Below are positions 5,813 to 12,571 of a stretch of DNA of 26,212 bases, piece by piece. A program made the translations under genes and the position numbers. Positions within the stretch are counted from its first letter, which is position 1; every line of letters begins with the position of its first letter. The DNA comes from a virus: IMG/VR virus record IMGVR_UViG_3300048592_000112, positions 1-26,212 of that record. One strand, 5' to 3'. The notes under the pieces are model-generated. The model searched no databases, was not told the origin of the DNA, and saw only the letters and a program-made list of their open reading frames with translations.

Positions 5813-8512
5813 ATGAAAGTTAGCAAGTCGATTCTGACCTTCCTCAAGTCCAAACGCGACGAGCACAACGGCCAGGACTTGCTCGATTTCTTCCTCGCCC
5901 AAGGCACCGATCTGGAAACTCAGGTCAACGTCGCCGCTGGCAAAGGAACGCCGGTGCCGGGCCGGAAGTCCACGTACACCGACGGTCTGAACGAGTGGTG
6001 GTCGATTCGCATTCCGAAGAAGGCCGACAGCGATCCCGAATGGGACGAGTACGACCTGAAATGGCCGCTCGAACTACACACCGAAGCGATTGGCTCGACC
6101 GGCTGGAACTGGCGGAAACGACGCTCGCTGTACGTTGGGTTCGACTTCGACGCGATCACCGGCCACGCCAAGGGCGTCGGCATCACCGACGACAAGCTCG
6201 AAGAAGTGAAGCAGGCAGCGATGGCGTTGCCCTACGTGCAGGTTCGCCGGTCCACCGGTGGTGCCGGTATCCACTTGTACGTGTTCTTCGATGGCGAAGG
6301 CATCGAGACGGACAACCACACCGAGCACGCGGCTCTTGGCCGCTGTGTTCTCGGTTTGATGGGTGCCGATTCGGGATTTGACTTCCACGGTCAGATCGAC
6401 GCCTGCGGCGGCAATATGTGGCTCTGGCACCGCAAGTCGTCGCCAGAGAACCAAGGGTTGCAACTGCTCAAGGCCGCCGACCCATTCCCGACGGACAAGC
6501 TGCCGCCTAACTGGCGCGACCACGTTGAAGTGGTGACTCGCAAGCGGTCCAAGATTCGCGTTGGCGGCGTGGACGACAAGAGCTTCGATTCATTCGAGGC
6601 GTTGGCCAGCGCTCACCGAGTCGTTCCACTCAGCGACGCTCACAAGGCGCACATCGACGAGATCGCCCGTATGGGCTTCTCGGCTGTTTGGATTCCCGAC
6701 CACCACCTGCTGCAAACGCACACGGTCGGCTTTCTGCGGCTGATGGAGAAGCACAAGACGGAATACGACCTGAAAGGTTTTTTCGAGACGACCGCACAGG
6801 GTAAAGACCCGCACACGCCAAACTGCTTTGCGTTCCCTGGCGACTTCGGCTCATGGAAGATTTACCGCTTTTCACCCGGCATCGCGGAAGCCAACACATG
6901 GGACCAAGACGGTCACGGCTGGACGACGTGCTGGTTCAATCGCCGACCGAACCTCAAGAACGCGGCTCGTGCTCTCGGAGGACGTGACATGAAGAAGGGC
7001 GGATACGAATTCGACACGTTGGAGCAGGCCGCCCAGGTCGCCGCCGCGCTCGGCAAGCCTATCGAGATTGAAGACAAGCTCAAGGACCGCAAAGCCGTCG
7101 TCAACAAGACGAAGGACGGGCGGCTGGCCATCGAAGTCGAGAAGTTCAAGCAGGACGACCGGACGATTGGCCTGTGGAACGACAGCGACAAGAAGGGCTA
7201 CTGGACCCAGGTGTTCGACTGCGCCACCGAAGCGGTCGAGGAAGAGTCCATCGACCTTGATGACAAGGTGCGGGCCTTAGAGACGCCCACCGGCGAATCG
7301 GCGGGTTGGGCCGTGCGAAAGGACAACGGCGAGTGGAGTCGTCGGAACGCTTCGAGCGTGAAGACGGTGCTCCAATCCTTCGGGTCCGCGAAGTCGGAAG
7401 CGGAAGTGCTCATGGGCCTGTCCGAGCGCAAGGCTTGGCGGCTCGTGTCGATGCCATTCCAACCTGAGTACCCAGGCGACCGCCAGTGGAACCTCGACGC
7501 CCCGCAGTTCGCTTTCGCACCGGCGTCAAGCGGCGACGGGCTGCACACGACTTGGGACATGGTGTTTGACCATGTCGGCAAGGAATTGGACCCGGTCATC
7601 GCGAGTCTTGATTGGGCCAGGGCGGCGAACATTCGCACCGGCGCGGACTATCTGCGGGCGTGGTTCGCCTGCATCTTCCGCGATCCGTTCTGCCGGTTGC
7701 CGTACCTGTTCCTGTTCGGCGACGAGAACTGCGGAAAGTCGATCCTGTGGGAAGCGTTCTCGCTGCTCGTCACGTCGGGTGTCGTGAAGGCCGACCGTGC
7801 TCTCACGAGCCAGAACGACTTCAACGGCGAGTTGGCCGGGGCGATCCTCTGCGTCGTGGAGGAAAAGGACATCAGCAAGGCACCGGGAGCCAGCGCAAAG
7901 ATCAAGGACGCGGTCACGAGCCTCATGCTGTCGATTCGCAAAATGCGAACTGACACGTATCAGGTGCCGAACATGACGCACTGGATTCAGTGCGCGAACC
8001 ACCAAGACGCCTGCATCGTGCCGCCCGGCGATACGCGAATCACCGTGATCTACGTCAACACGATCACGAATGAAATCCCGAAACCGATGCTCATGTCGCG
8101 GCTCAAGGAAGAGGCACCAGCGTTCATGCGAACGCTGATCGACCTGCCGCTGCCGTCGATCCAAGGGCGTCTCAGCTTGCCGGTCGTCGCCACTCGCCAC
8201 AAGGCCCGATCCGAAGACCTGAGCCGCACGCCGCTGGAACAGTTCCTCGCGGAGCAGACCCATTTCGTCAAAGGCGAGATGGTCGAGTTCAAAGAGTTCT
8301 ACGAGCGGTTCTACGAGTGGTTGCCGGGTGAGGAACGGCACCACTGGTCCAAAATCAAGGTGAGCCGCAGCTTGCCCGTTAATCACCCGTCGGGCGCGGG
8401 CACCGACAACAAGAAATTCGTCGCCAACCTGTCGTGGGAGAAGAAGGAACCTAAGCCCGACGCCAAGTTGCTAATCGTCGTCAACGGAAAACTTCGGAGG
8501 GAAGATGCCTAA
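5813..8512 (+). CDS. Primase-helicase (AEP-like primase plus SF3/D5-type helicase)
   Basis: An 899-residue replication protein that should make primers and unwind DNA at the phage fork. The N-terminal half resembles archaeo-eukaryotic-type primases: VGFDFD (D111 and D113, likely metal ligands), then RRSTGGAGIHLYVFF (145-159), the SxGxGxH-type box with H154. The C-terminal half is a superfamily 3 helicase: Walker A GDENCGKS (636-643), Walker B AILCVVEEKD (677-686) and sensor N in IQCANH (N729), as in D5-like phage and virus helicases. I chose ATG 5813 (GGAG 5 nt upstream). ATG 5768 (GGGAG upstream) and TTG 5678 are in-frame alternatives, but they place the repeated leader inside the gene. It heads the right early operon and its end overlaps the next gene by 8 nt. 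Confidence 0.9.
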   Translation: MKVSKSILTFLKSKRDEHNGQDLLDFFLAQGTDLETQVNVAAGKGTPVPGRKSTYTDGLNEWWSIRIPKKADSDPEWDEYDLKWPLELHTEAIGSTGWNWRKRRSLYVGFDFDAITGHAKGVGITDDKLEEVKQAAMALPYVQVRRSTGGAGIHLYVFFDGEGIETDNHTEHAALGRCVLGLMGADSGFDFHGQIDACGGNMWLWHRKSSPENQGLQLLKAADPFPTDKLPPNWRDHVEVVTRKRSKIRVGGVDDKSFDSFEALASAHRVVPLSDAHKAHIDEIARMGFSAVWIPDHHLLQTHTVGFLRLMEKHKTEYDLKGFFETTAQGKDPHTPNCFAFPGDFGSWKIYRFSPGIAEANTWDQDGHGWTTCWFNRRPNLKNAARALGGRDMKKGGYEFDTLEQAAQVAAALGKPIEIEDKLKDRKAVVNKTKDGRLAIEVEKFKQDDRTIGLWNDSDKKGYWTQVFDCATEAVEEESIDLDDKVRALETPTGESAGWAVRKDNGEWSRRNASSVKTVLQSFGSAKSEAEVLMGLSERKAWRLVSMPFQPEYPGDRQWNLDAPQFAFAPASSGDGLHTTWDMVFDHVGKELDPVIASLDWARAANIRTGADYLRAWFACIFRDPFCRLPYLFLFGDENCGKSILWEAFSLLVTSGVVKADRALTSQNDFNGELAGAILCVVEEKDISKAPGASAKIKDAVTSLMLSIRKMRTDTYQVPNMTHWIQCANHQDACIVPPGDTRITVIYVNTITNEIPKPMLMSRLKEEAPAFMRTLIDLPLPSIQGRLSLPVVATRHKARSEDLSRTPLEQFLAEQTHFVKGEMVEFKEFYERFYEWLPGEERHHWSKIKVSRSLPVNHPSGAGTDNKKFVANLSWEKKEPKPDAKLLIVVNGKLRREDA

Positions 8513-8735
8513 GCTAATCCCACTCACTGACCCAATCACACCCGTCGAGGCACCGCTGACCCTCACGGCCTTGAAGCGTTACGTCGGCGGCTCAGTTCTA
8601 CTCGTTGAGCTTCTCAGCGGCGACATCATGGTCGTCAACGAGTCCGCCGCCGAGCCAAACAAGTCTGCAAGTTCACTGGCTGGCCGGCCTATCTTCGGTC
8701 CCGCCGTCCTTTGTTCACCTTCGGAGATTGCATGA
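8505..8735 (+). CDS. Small protein resembling DUF3846
   Basis: A 76-residue protein. The pattern LKRYVGGSVLLVELLSGDIM, then VVNE, an N-A-S-rich middle and PIFGPAVL near the end is like DUF3846 proteins, small phage proteins of unknown role with a VGG...NExx...GxVv layout. It starts at ATG 8505 inside the end of the primase-helicase gene, with a strong CGGAGGGAAG ribosome site. It ends in an ATGA overlap with the kinase gene. The family call is by eye. Confidence 0.7.
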   Translation: MPKLIPLTDPITPVEAPLTLTALKRYVGGSVLLVELLSGDIMVVNESAAEPNKSASSLAGRPIFGPAVLCSPSEIA

Positions 8736-9556
8736 AGATCATCGGCCTTGGTCACTACTCGCGAACCGGGAAGGACACCATCGCCAACTACACGGTTGAC
8801 ATCATCCGTGAACTCGACCCCACGCTGCGCGTCGCGAAGATTCCGTTCGCCACGAAGCTCAAGCAGATCGCCCACGAGCTTTACGCTTGGGACGGTCTGC
8901 AAGATCAGGCGTACTACGACACGAAGGAAGGCGAGAAGTTCCGCGATGTCCCACTGCCGACCATCGGTTTAACGCCCGTCGAGATATGGGTCGCGTTGGG
9001 AACACCTGGCGTTCGGCAGGCGGTCTACGACAAGACGTGGATCGACTACCTGCTCAAGACCGATCACAAGCTCGACGTGCTTATCATCCCCGACGTTCGC
9101 TTCCCGAACGAGTGCGACGCGATCAAGGAAGCTGGCGGCATCCTGGCCAAGATCGTGCGGCCCGGATTTGGACCGCGAAAGACGGTCGCCGACCGGCAGC
9201 TTGTCGGATGGGACGGATGGGATTTCGTCTTTGGCGGTACGGGCCGATTGTTCGAGCTTCGCCAGCGGGCGGCTCAGCTTGCTCGTTGGGCGGTCGGTGG
9301 GCCGCTGCCGACACAAACCGCCGAAGGCCGGGCCTTCGCGAAGTCCGTCGAAGTCATCGAGTCGTGGGAGCAGCCCCACCACGCGCTGCCGCTCAAGGTC
9401 ATGGTGGACGAGTCGTTGGGTCTGGAAATCTGCCGGGCGGCGTCCGTGTGCGCTCGCGAGGGTTTCCCGCTTCTCGAAGGACTTCGCGACGCTGTCACGA
9501 CCCAATTCCCGCAATTTGCAGGCCGCAACCACTTCCGCGAGATGTTTGATGAATGA
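8732..9556 (+). CDS. Deoxynucleoside monophosphate kinase
   Basis: A 274-residue P-loop kinase expected to phosphorylate dNMPs to dNDPs in the cytoplasm to supply phage DNA synthesis. The N-terminus has GLGHYSRTGKDT (P-loop, K14). The hallmark IIPDVRFPNECDAIKEAGG of phage dNMP kinases (T4 gp1-like) follows near residues 117-135. Then comes an RPG and a WDGWDFVFGGTGRLFEL stretch, matching the WDxxIxNxGxxxxL region that closes the domain. About 80 further residues (GPLPTQTAEGRAFAKSVEVI onward) are a C-terminal extension I do not recognise. ATG 8732 was chosen for the ATGA overlap and GGAG 6 nt upstream; an earlier in-frame ATG at 8711 lacks both. Confidence 0.88.
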   Translation: MKIIGLGHYSRTGKDTIANYTVDIIRELDPTLRVAKIPFATKLKQIAHELYAWDGLQDQAYYDTKEGEKFRDVPLPTIGLTPVEIWVALGTPGVRQAVYDKTWIDYLLKTDHKLDVLIIPDVRFPNECDAIKEAGGILAKIVRPGFGPRKTVADRQLVGWDGWDFVFGGTGRLFELRQRAAQLARWAVGGPLPTQTAEGRAFAKSVEVIESWEQPHHALPLKVMVDESLGLEICRAASVCAREGFPLLEGLRDAVTTQFPQFAGRNHFREMFDE

Positions 9557-9773
9557 TCCCTTCATCGACACACGCAACCTCTTGGCGGCGTGTGTCGTCG
9601 ATTTCGCGTTGCACCTTGCCTCGCGACCCAACCCGCTGATTATCGGGCGAGACTACGCGCCCGACAAGCTCGCGGAAGAGTTCAAGATTTGGGCTGCCAG
9701 CCGACGCTTCAACACGAGCGAGAGGGACGGGGCAGCGTGGGAAAACTTATGGCAAAGCGGACTGCTTCAATGA
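9549..9773 (+). CDS. Small protein of unknown function
   Basis: A 74-residue protein starting at ATG 9549, overlapping the kinase gene by 8 nt and overlapping the exonuclease gene by ATGA. It has a helical, hydrophobic first half (RNLLAACVVDFALHLAS) and a charged second half (KLAEEFKIWAASRR). I see no known motif. Coupling on both sides and spacing typical of the operon make it a real gene rather than chance. Confidence 0.65.
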   Translation: MNDPFIDTRNLLAACVVDFALHLASRPNPLIIGRDYAPDKLAEEFKIWAASRRFNTSERDGAAWENLWQSGLLQ

Positions 9774-10387
9774 AAACATACTCAGCGTTACCCCACCTGA
9801 ACGGCAACCTGTTGTGCGCTGTGGACATCGAGACAACGGGGAACCGCCCGCGATACCACGAACCGATTCAGATTGCGATTGTCCCGTTGAACTCGGACCT
9901 GCGACCCCTGAGAGGCGTGCGGGCCTTCTACACGGACATCCAGCCGCTTCATATCGAGCGGGCCGATGGGCGGGCTACTGCCGTTCACCAGCTACCGCTT
10001 GAGGAACTGGCCATCCACGCGCCGAGCCGCGACAAGGTTGTGGACATGCTCGTGGAATGGTTCGAGGGTCTCGACCTTCCGTTCGAGAAGCAGTTGGTCC
10101 CGCTCGCCCATAATTGGGCGTTCGAGGCGAGCTTCTTCAAGGCGTGGTGGGGAGTGCCGTTGCTGGAGAAGCTCTTCCACCCCCACCCGCGAGACGCGAT
10201 GCAACTGGCCTTGGCCATGAACGACCGATCCGTATTCAAGGGAGAGAAGGCACCGTTCAATCGGGTCGGCCTTGGCTCGCTCTGCAACGTGTTCAACATC
10301 ATTAACCCGAAGGCTCACGACGCCTACCACGACTGCCTCGCGGAAGCGGAAGTGTATCGCTGCCTGCTGCTCATGGATCAGTTCTAA
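9770..10387 (+). CDS. DnaQ-like 3'-5' exonuclease (DEDD family)
   Basis: A 205-residue exonuclease of the RNase T/DnaQ superfamily, likely for proofreading or DNA processing. Exo I motif is AVDIETTG (D19, E21). The Exo II region is PLAHNWAFEASFF, where the usual Asp of HNxxFD is replaced by Glu. Exo III is HDAYHDCLAEAEVY, with the His five residues before the last Asp, as in DEDDh enzymes. No polymerase domain is attached. ATG 9770 overlaps the preceding stop (ATGA). An in-frame ATG 21 nt earlier (9749) is possible, but the overlap favours this start. Its stop shares one base with the next start (TAATG). Confidence 0.87.
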   Translation: MKTYSALPHLNGNLLCAVDIETTGNRPRYHEPIQIAIVPLNSDLRPLRGVRAFYTDIQPLHIERADGRATAVHQLPLEELAIHAPSRDKVVDMLVEWFEGLDLPFEKQLVPLAHNWAFEASFFKAWWGVPLLEKLFHPHPRDAMQLALAMNDRSVFKGEKAPFNRVGLGSLCNVFNIINPKAHDAYHDCLAEAEVYRCLLLMDQF

Positions 10388-10857
10388 TGGATGACCTACC
10401 GTGCCCTGCGAGACTCGAAGCAAAGGACGAAGACGGAAAGGTCTGGTTCTACCTCTGCAATCACCCGGATGCCGGGCCGTACAAGAATCAAGTCAAGCGG
10501 GCGATGTGCGAAGTGTGCCCTGTGCGCACCAACTCGGAGGAACCGACTTTCCGGGCCGAGGTACTGCCGGATGGCACCATCGTCTATGAGCGGAAGCCGG
10601 GCGATTGGGAGCCGCCACGCGACCACAAAGGATACCGCCGCAAGTCGAATGACCCTAAGAGCGACGACGCTTGGGTGTTTATCCCCGACTGGCCGCAGTG
10701 TCCGAACCGTTCCCTGAACACCCAAAGAAAAACGGGCTGCGGCTGCTTGCTGGTCGAGATGACCTGCAAGGATCGTCGTAGCCCGTCGTTCGGAAAGGAA
10801 GTCGAGTTGGAAACGTGCCAGGAATGCACGCTTATTCGTCGCAGCAACGGCCCATGA
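10387..10857 (+). CDS. Cys-rich protein with two related Cys modules
   Basis: A 156-residue protein rich in cysteine. Two similar modules are visible: N-terminal (C6, R9, C24, C41-x2-C44, R47) and C-terminal (C105, R108, C118/C120, C127, C144-x2-C147, R151). Each begins with C-P-x-R and ends with a CxxC followed by R, so each probably binds a metal such as zinc. The middle has PPRDHKGYRR and WVFIPDWPQC. The C-terminal module is clearly related to the gene at 11520-11996. No membrane segment or signal peptide is seen. It overlaps the exonuclease stop by one base (TAATG) and overlaps the opposite-strand gene tail-to-tail by 26 nt. Function unknown. Confidence 0.75.
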   Translation: MDDLPCPARLEAKDEDGKVWFYLCNHPDAGPYKNQVKRAMCEVCPVRTNSEEPTFRAEVLPDGTIVYERKPGDWEPPRDHKGYRRKSNDPKSDDAWVFIPDWPQCPNRSLNTQRKTGCGCLLVEMTCKDRRSPSFGKEVELETCQECTLIRRSNGP

Positions 10858-11521
10858 TCCGAAGAAATTCAGAATTGAACTCGTTGCATCGCAGCCGCAG
10901 ATCAAAGAAGTGAGCCGGGCCGAACTCAGGTCCGTCGTCCGTGAACTTCGCACCGCCCATGCCCGATGTATCGGCATTGCAAACTACGCGACCATCGCAG
11001 TCGATGGTGCCAAACGAGCCGCCGCCGGGGAACACCGACATGGCAAACTCGCCGGTGTACTTGTTGCGGCGAATGAGTTGATAGCTGCGACCGTCGTATC
11101 CCGGCTCGCCCACTTGCAATCCGTTGATGACCGGTGCGAAGTTCCACCGGCAGTCGCCGAACCCGTTGACGTTCAGATCGCACGATGGAGTGAAAGTGAT
11201 GACCGTGAAGGTCTGACCAAACCCGCACAGAAGTTCCTCGAATGGATCACAGCAGTCACACCACGCTTCGGCCAGAGCTTCGTTGATCTCGTCGATGACC
11301 GACTGCTTCCAAAGTTCAGGCATGTCGCTAAACGTGATCTCAGGACACGTTTGGATCAGCTTGTCGCGCACCTCTTGGATGTCGGCCTTGGACCAGCGGT
11401 GCTTTTCCTCGACGTGGGGCATGGGGTCGATGGGACCGCCGCAGCCGTCGGGCGGGTTCTGCAAAACCTCGTTGACCGCATCCAGCAACTCGTTCCAATC
11501 ACTTCGTTTATAAGCAGCCAT
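10832..11521 (-). CDS. Unknown protein, nested opposite to two plus-strand relatives
   Basis: A 229-residue protein with natural composition: an acidic, helical first half (WSKADIQEVRDKLIQTC; MPELWKQSVIDEINEALAEA) and a C-terminal half rich in Gly and Cys (FPGGGSFGTIDCDGRVVC). I do not recognise it; it may be a virion or tail-tip accessory. The other-strand reading frame is an A/V/R/D-rich shadow, so this strand is preferred. Its ATG (11519-11521) and the plus-strand ATG (11520-11522) overlap in one CATG. Only AGGG about 10 nt upstream could serve as a ribosome site. It lies beyond the two terminator hairpins of the structural operon, so it needs readthrough or its own promoter inside the neighbouring gene. 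Confidence 0.7.
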   Translation of the reverse strand: MAAYKRSDWNELLDAVNEVLQNPPDGCGGPIDPMPHVEEKHRWSKADIQEVRDKLIQTCPEITFSDMPELWKQSVIDEINEALAEAWCDCCDPFEELLCGFGQTFTVITFTPSCDLNVNGFGDCRWNFAPVINGLQVGEPGYDGRSYQLIRRNKYTGEFAMSVFPGGGSFGTIDCDGRVVCNADTSGMGGAKFTDDGPEFGPAHFFDLRLRCNEFNSEFLRIMGRCCDE

Positions 11522-11996
11522 GAAAGATAGACCCTGTAAGAATTGCCCCGATCAGACGATAGCTTCGCAGAAGCCGCAGGTGCCCTTCGACATCACGAAG
11601 CTCGGCCTTCCGCAAGTCGTGTACGTCGGCTTCAACGGCTTAGCCGACTTGCAGCACACGCTGCCGATCTACGACGGCGTTCAGCGTCAGTTCCAACGCC
11701 CGGTGTTCGCGCCGGACGGGAGCCTTGAGTACCCGCGATTGTACGGCGACACGACGCCGCCCAACGACATCGACGGATACGAGCGAGACGGCGACAACCC
11801 CTGGAAGTTTCACCCGATCTGGCCCGACTGCGTGCTGCGGCTGCAAGGGACCAAGTTGAAACCCAACGGCTGCATCGACGTGGTCATGGTTTGCAACAAT
11901 CCCGAAACAACGACCTTCGGCAAGAAGGTGACGTGCGAGACGTGCGCTGGTTGTCTTGTAAAAAGACCCCGCCTCGCGAACGAGGCGGGGCTATGA
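11520..11996 (+). CDS. Cys-rich protein related to the 10387-10857 gene
   Basis: A 158-residue protein starting CKNC near its N-terminus. Its second half matches the other Cys-rich protein: a GY-x-R segment, PW-x-F-x-P-x-WP-x-C, then GC, a single C, FGKKV, and ETCAGCLVKR against FGKEVELETCQECTLIRR. The first half differs. It is probably a metal-binding small phage protein of unknown role. The start codon overlaps the opposite gene's start and lacks a clear ribosome site, so the start is uncertain. The last codons lie inside a terminator hairpin. It may be the distal gene of the right early operon, with the opposite gene in between. Confidence 0.75.
   Translation: MKDRPCKNCPDQTIASQKPQVPFDITKLGLPQVVYVGFNGLADLQHTLPIYDGVQRQFQRPVFAPDGSLEYPRLYGDTTPPNDIDGYERDGDNPWKFHPIWPDCVLRLQGTKLKPNGCIDVVMVCNNPETTTFGKKVTCETCAGCLVKRPRLANEAGL
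11967..11990 (-). terminator. Intrinsic terminator, second of a tandem pair
   Basis: The arms CCCCGCCTCG (11967-11976) and CGAGGCGGGG (11981-11990) are a perfect 10-bp stem with a 4-nt loop. On the minus strand it is followed by TCTTTTTA, a good T-tract, so it should stop transcripts from the structural operon. It also sits in the last codons of the plus-strand gene, where no T-run follows. Confidence 0.82.
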
Positions 11997-12000
11997 AAAA

Positions 12001-12016
12001 CTAGGCTCTCGCCTAG
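12001..12016 (-). terminator. Small intrinsic terminator, first of a tandem pair
   Basis: CTAGGC and GCCTAG form a 6-bp stem with a 4-nt loop. On the minus strand it is followed directly by TTTTTC. It overlaps the stop codon of the SPFH-like gene (12013-12015). Together with the stronger hairpin at 11967-11990 it gives two consecutive stops for the structural operon. Confidence 0.6.
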
Positions 12017-12570
12017 ATTATTGGAATTCGGTGGTTCGGACCCGCCTCATTCCCGATCAGCTTGTAGGTCTTGCAGACCGAGAAGTCGGTGATCGCACAC
12101 CGTTGAACGTGGACGCCAAACTGACGCAGCCGCTTGCGAGTGGTTTGCGTCAGTTTCTTTTCTTGGGCCGTGATGTCCGTCAGCAAATCATCCAGCTTGC
12201 TCCGGGTGATCGTCTCGACTACGGCAGCCTGGGTGATGTCGCTGATCGTGCATTCCGTGTCCCAATTCTTCTTGCCGATGGCTTCGACCACGTCCCTGAT
12301 CCGGTAAACGACCATCGTGCCGATGACGATTTGCTGCCGATCCGCGGTCATTAAAACCTGGGTCGGCAGGTTGATCGTCTGTCGGGCGGTGACGATAACC
12401 TCGATCTCCGTGGTGAGCGGCCAGTAGACGTGACATCCGGGCGGCATCTCGGACACGTAGCTGCCCATGCGCCACCGCACGCCCGAATGGGTCGCGCGGA
12501 TTATCACCAGCCTCGGAATGATTCGTCCGAGAGCTTCGATGATCTGACCTAACCAAGCAAAGGCTTCCAT
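12013..12570 (-). CDS. SPFH/prohibitin (Band 7) family protein
   Basis: A 185-residue protein whose nearly whole length is one SPFH domain. Residues 4-23 (FAWLGQIIEALGRIIPRLVI) are hydrophobic and amphipathic and could insert in the membrane. Then come GVRWRMG and PPGCHVYWPL, matching the G-V-x-x-x-G...PGxH...P start of SPFH domains; ARQTINLPTQVLMTAD (the R-x-I-L-P...T-x-D strand); VVYRIRDVVEAI; and a RQFGVHVQRCAITDFSV end. The usual long coiled coil and second half of stomatins or HflK/C are missing, so it is short for the family. It is the last gene of the tail operon, one base after the hub gene stop (TAATATG), and is followed by two terminators. ATG 12570 was chosen over an overlapping start at 12612. 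Confidence 0.85.
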   Translation of the reverse strand: MEAFAWLGQIIEALGRIIPRLVIIRATHSGVRWRMGSYVSEMPPGCHVYWPLTTEIEVIVTARQTINLPTQVLMTADRQQIVIGTMVVYRIRDVVEAIGKKNWDTECTISDITQAAVVETITRSKLDDLLTDITAQEKKLTQTTRKRLRQFGVHVQRCAITDFSVCKTYKLIGNEAGPNHRIPII

Positions 12571-12571
12571 A

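Noticed and set aside
7526-8386. Minus-strand 286-residue frame
   Set aside because: Antisense to the SF3 helicase domain with Walker motifs; Arg/Val/His-rich shadow.
10910-11530. Plus-strand 206-residue frame opposite the nested gene
   Set aside because: Only one strand can be the main code here; the minus frame has normal helix patterns, Trp and Cys, whereas the plus frame is A/V/R/D-rich.
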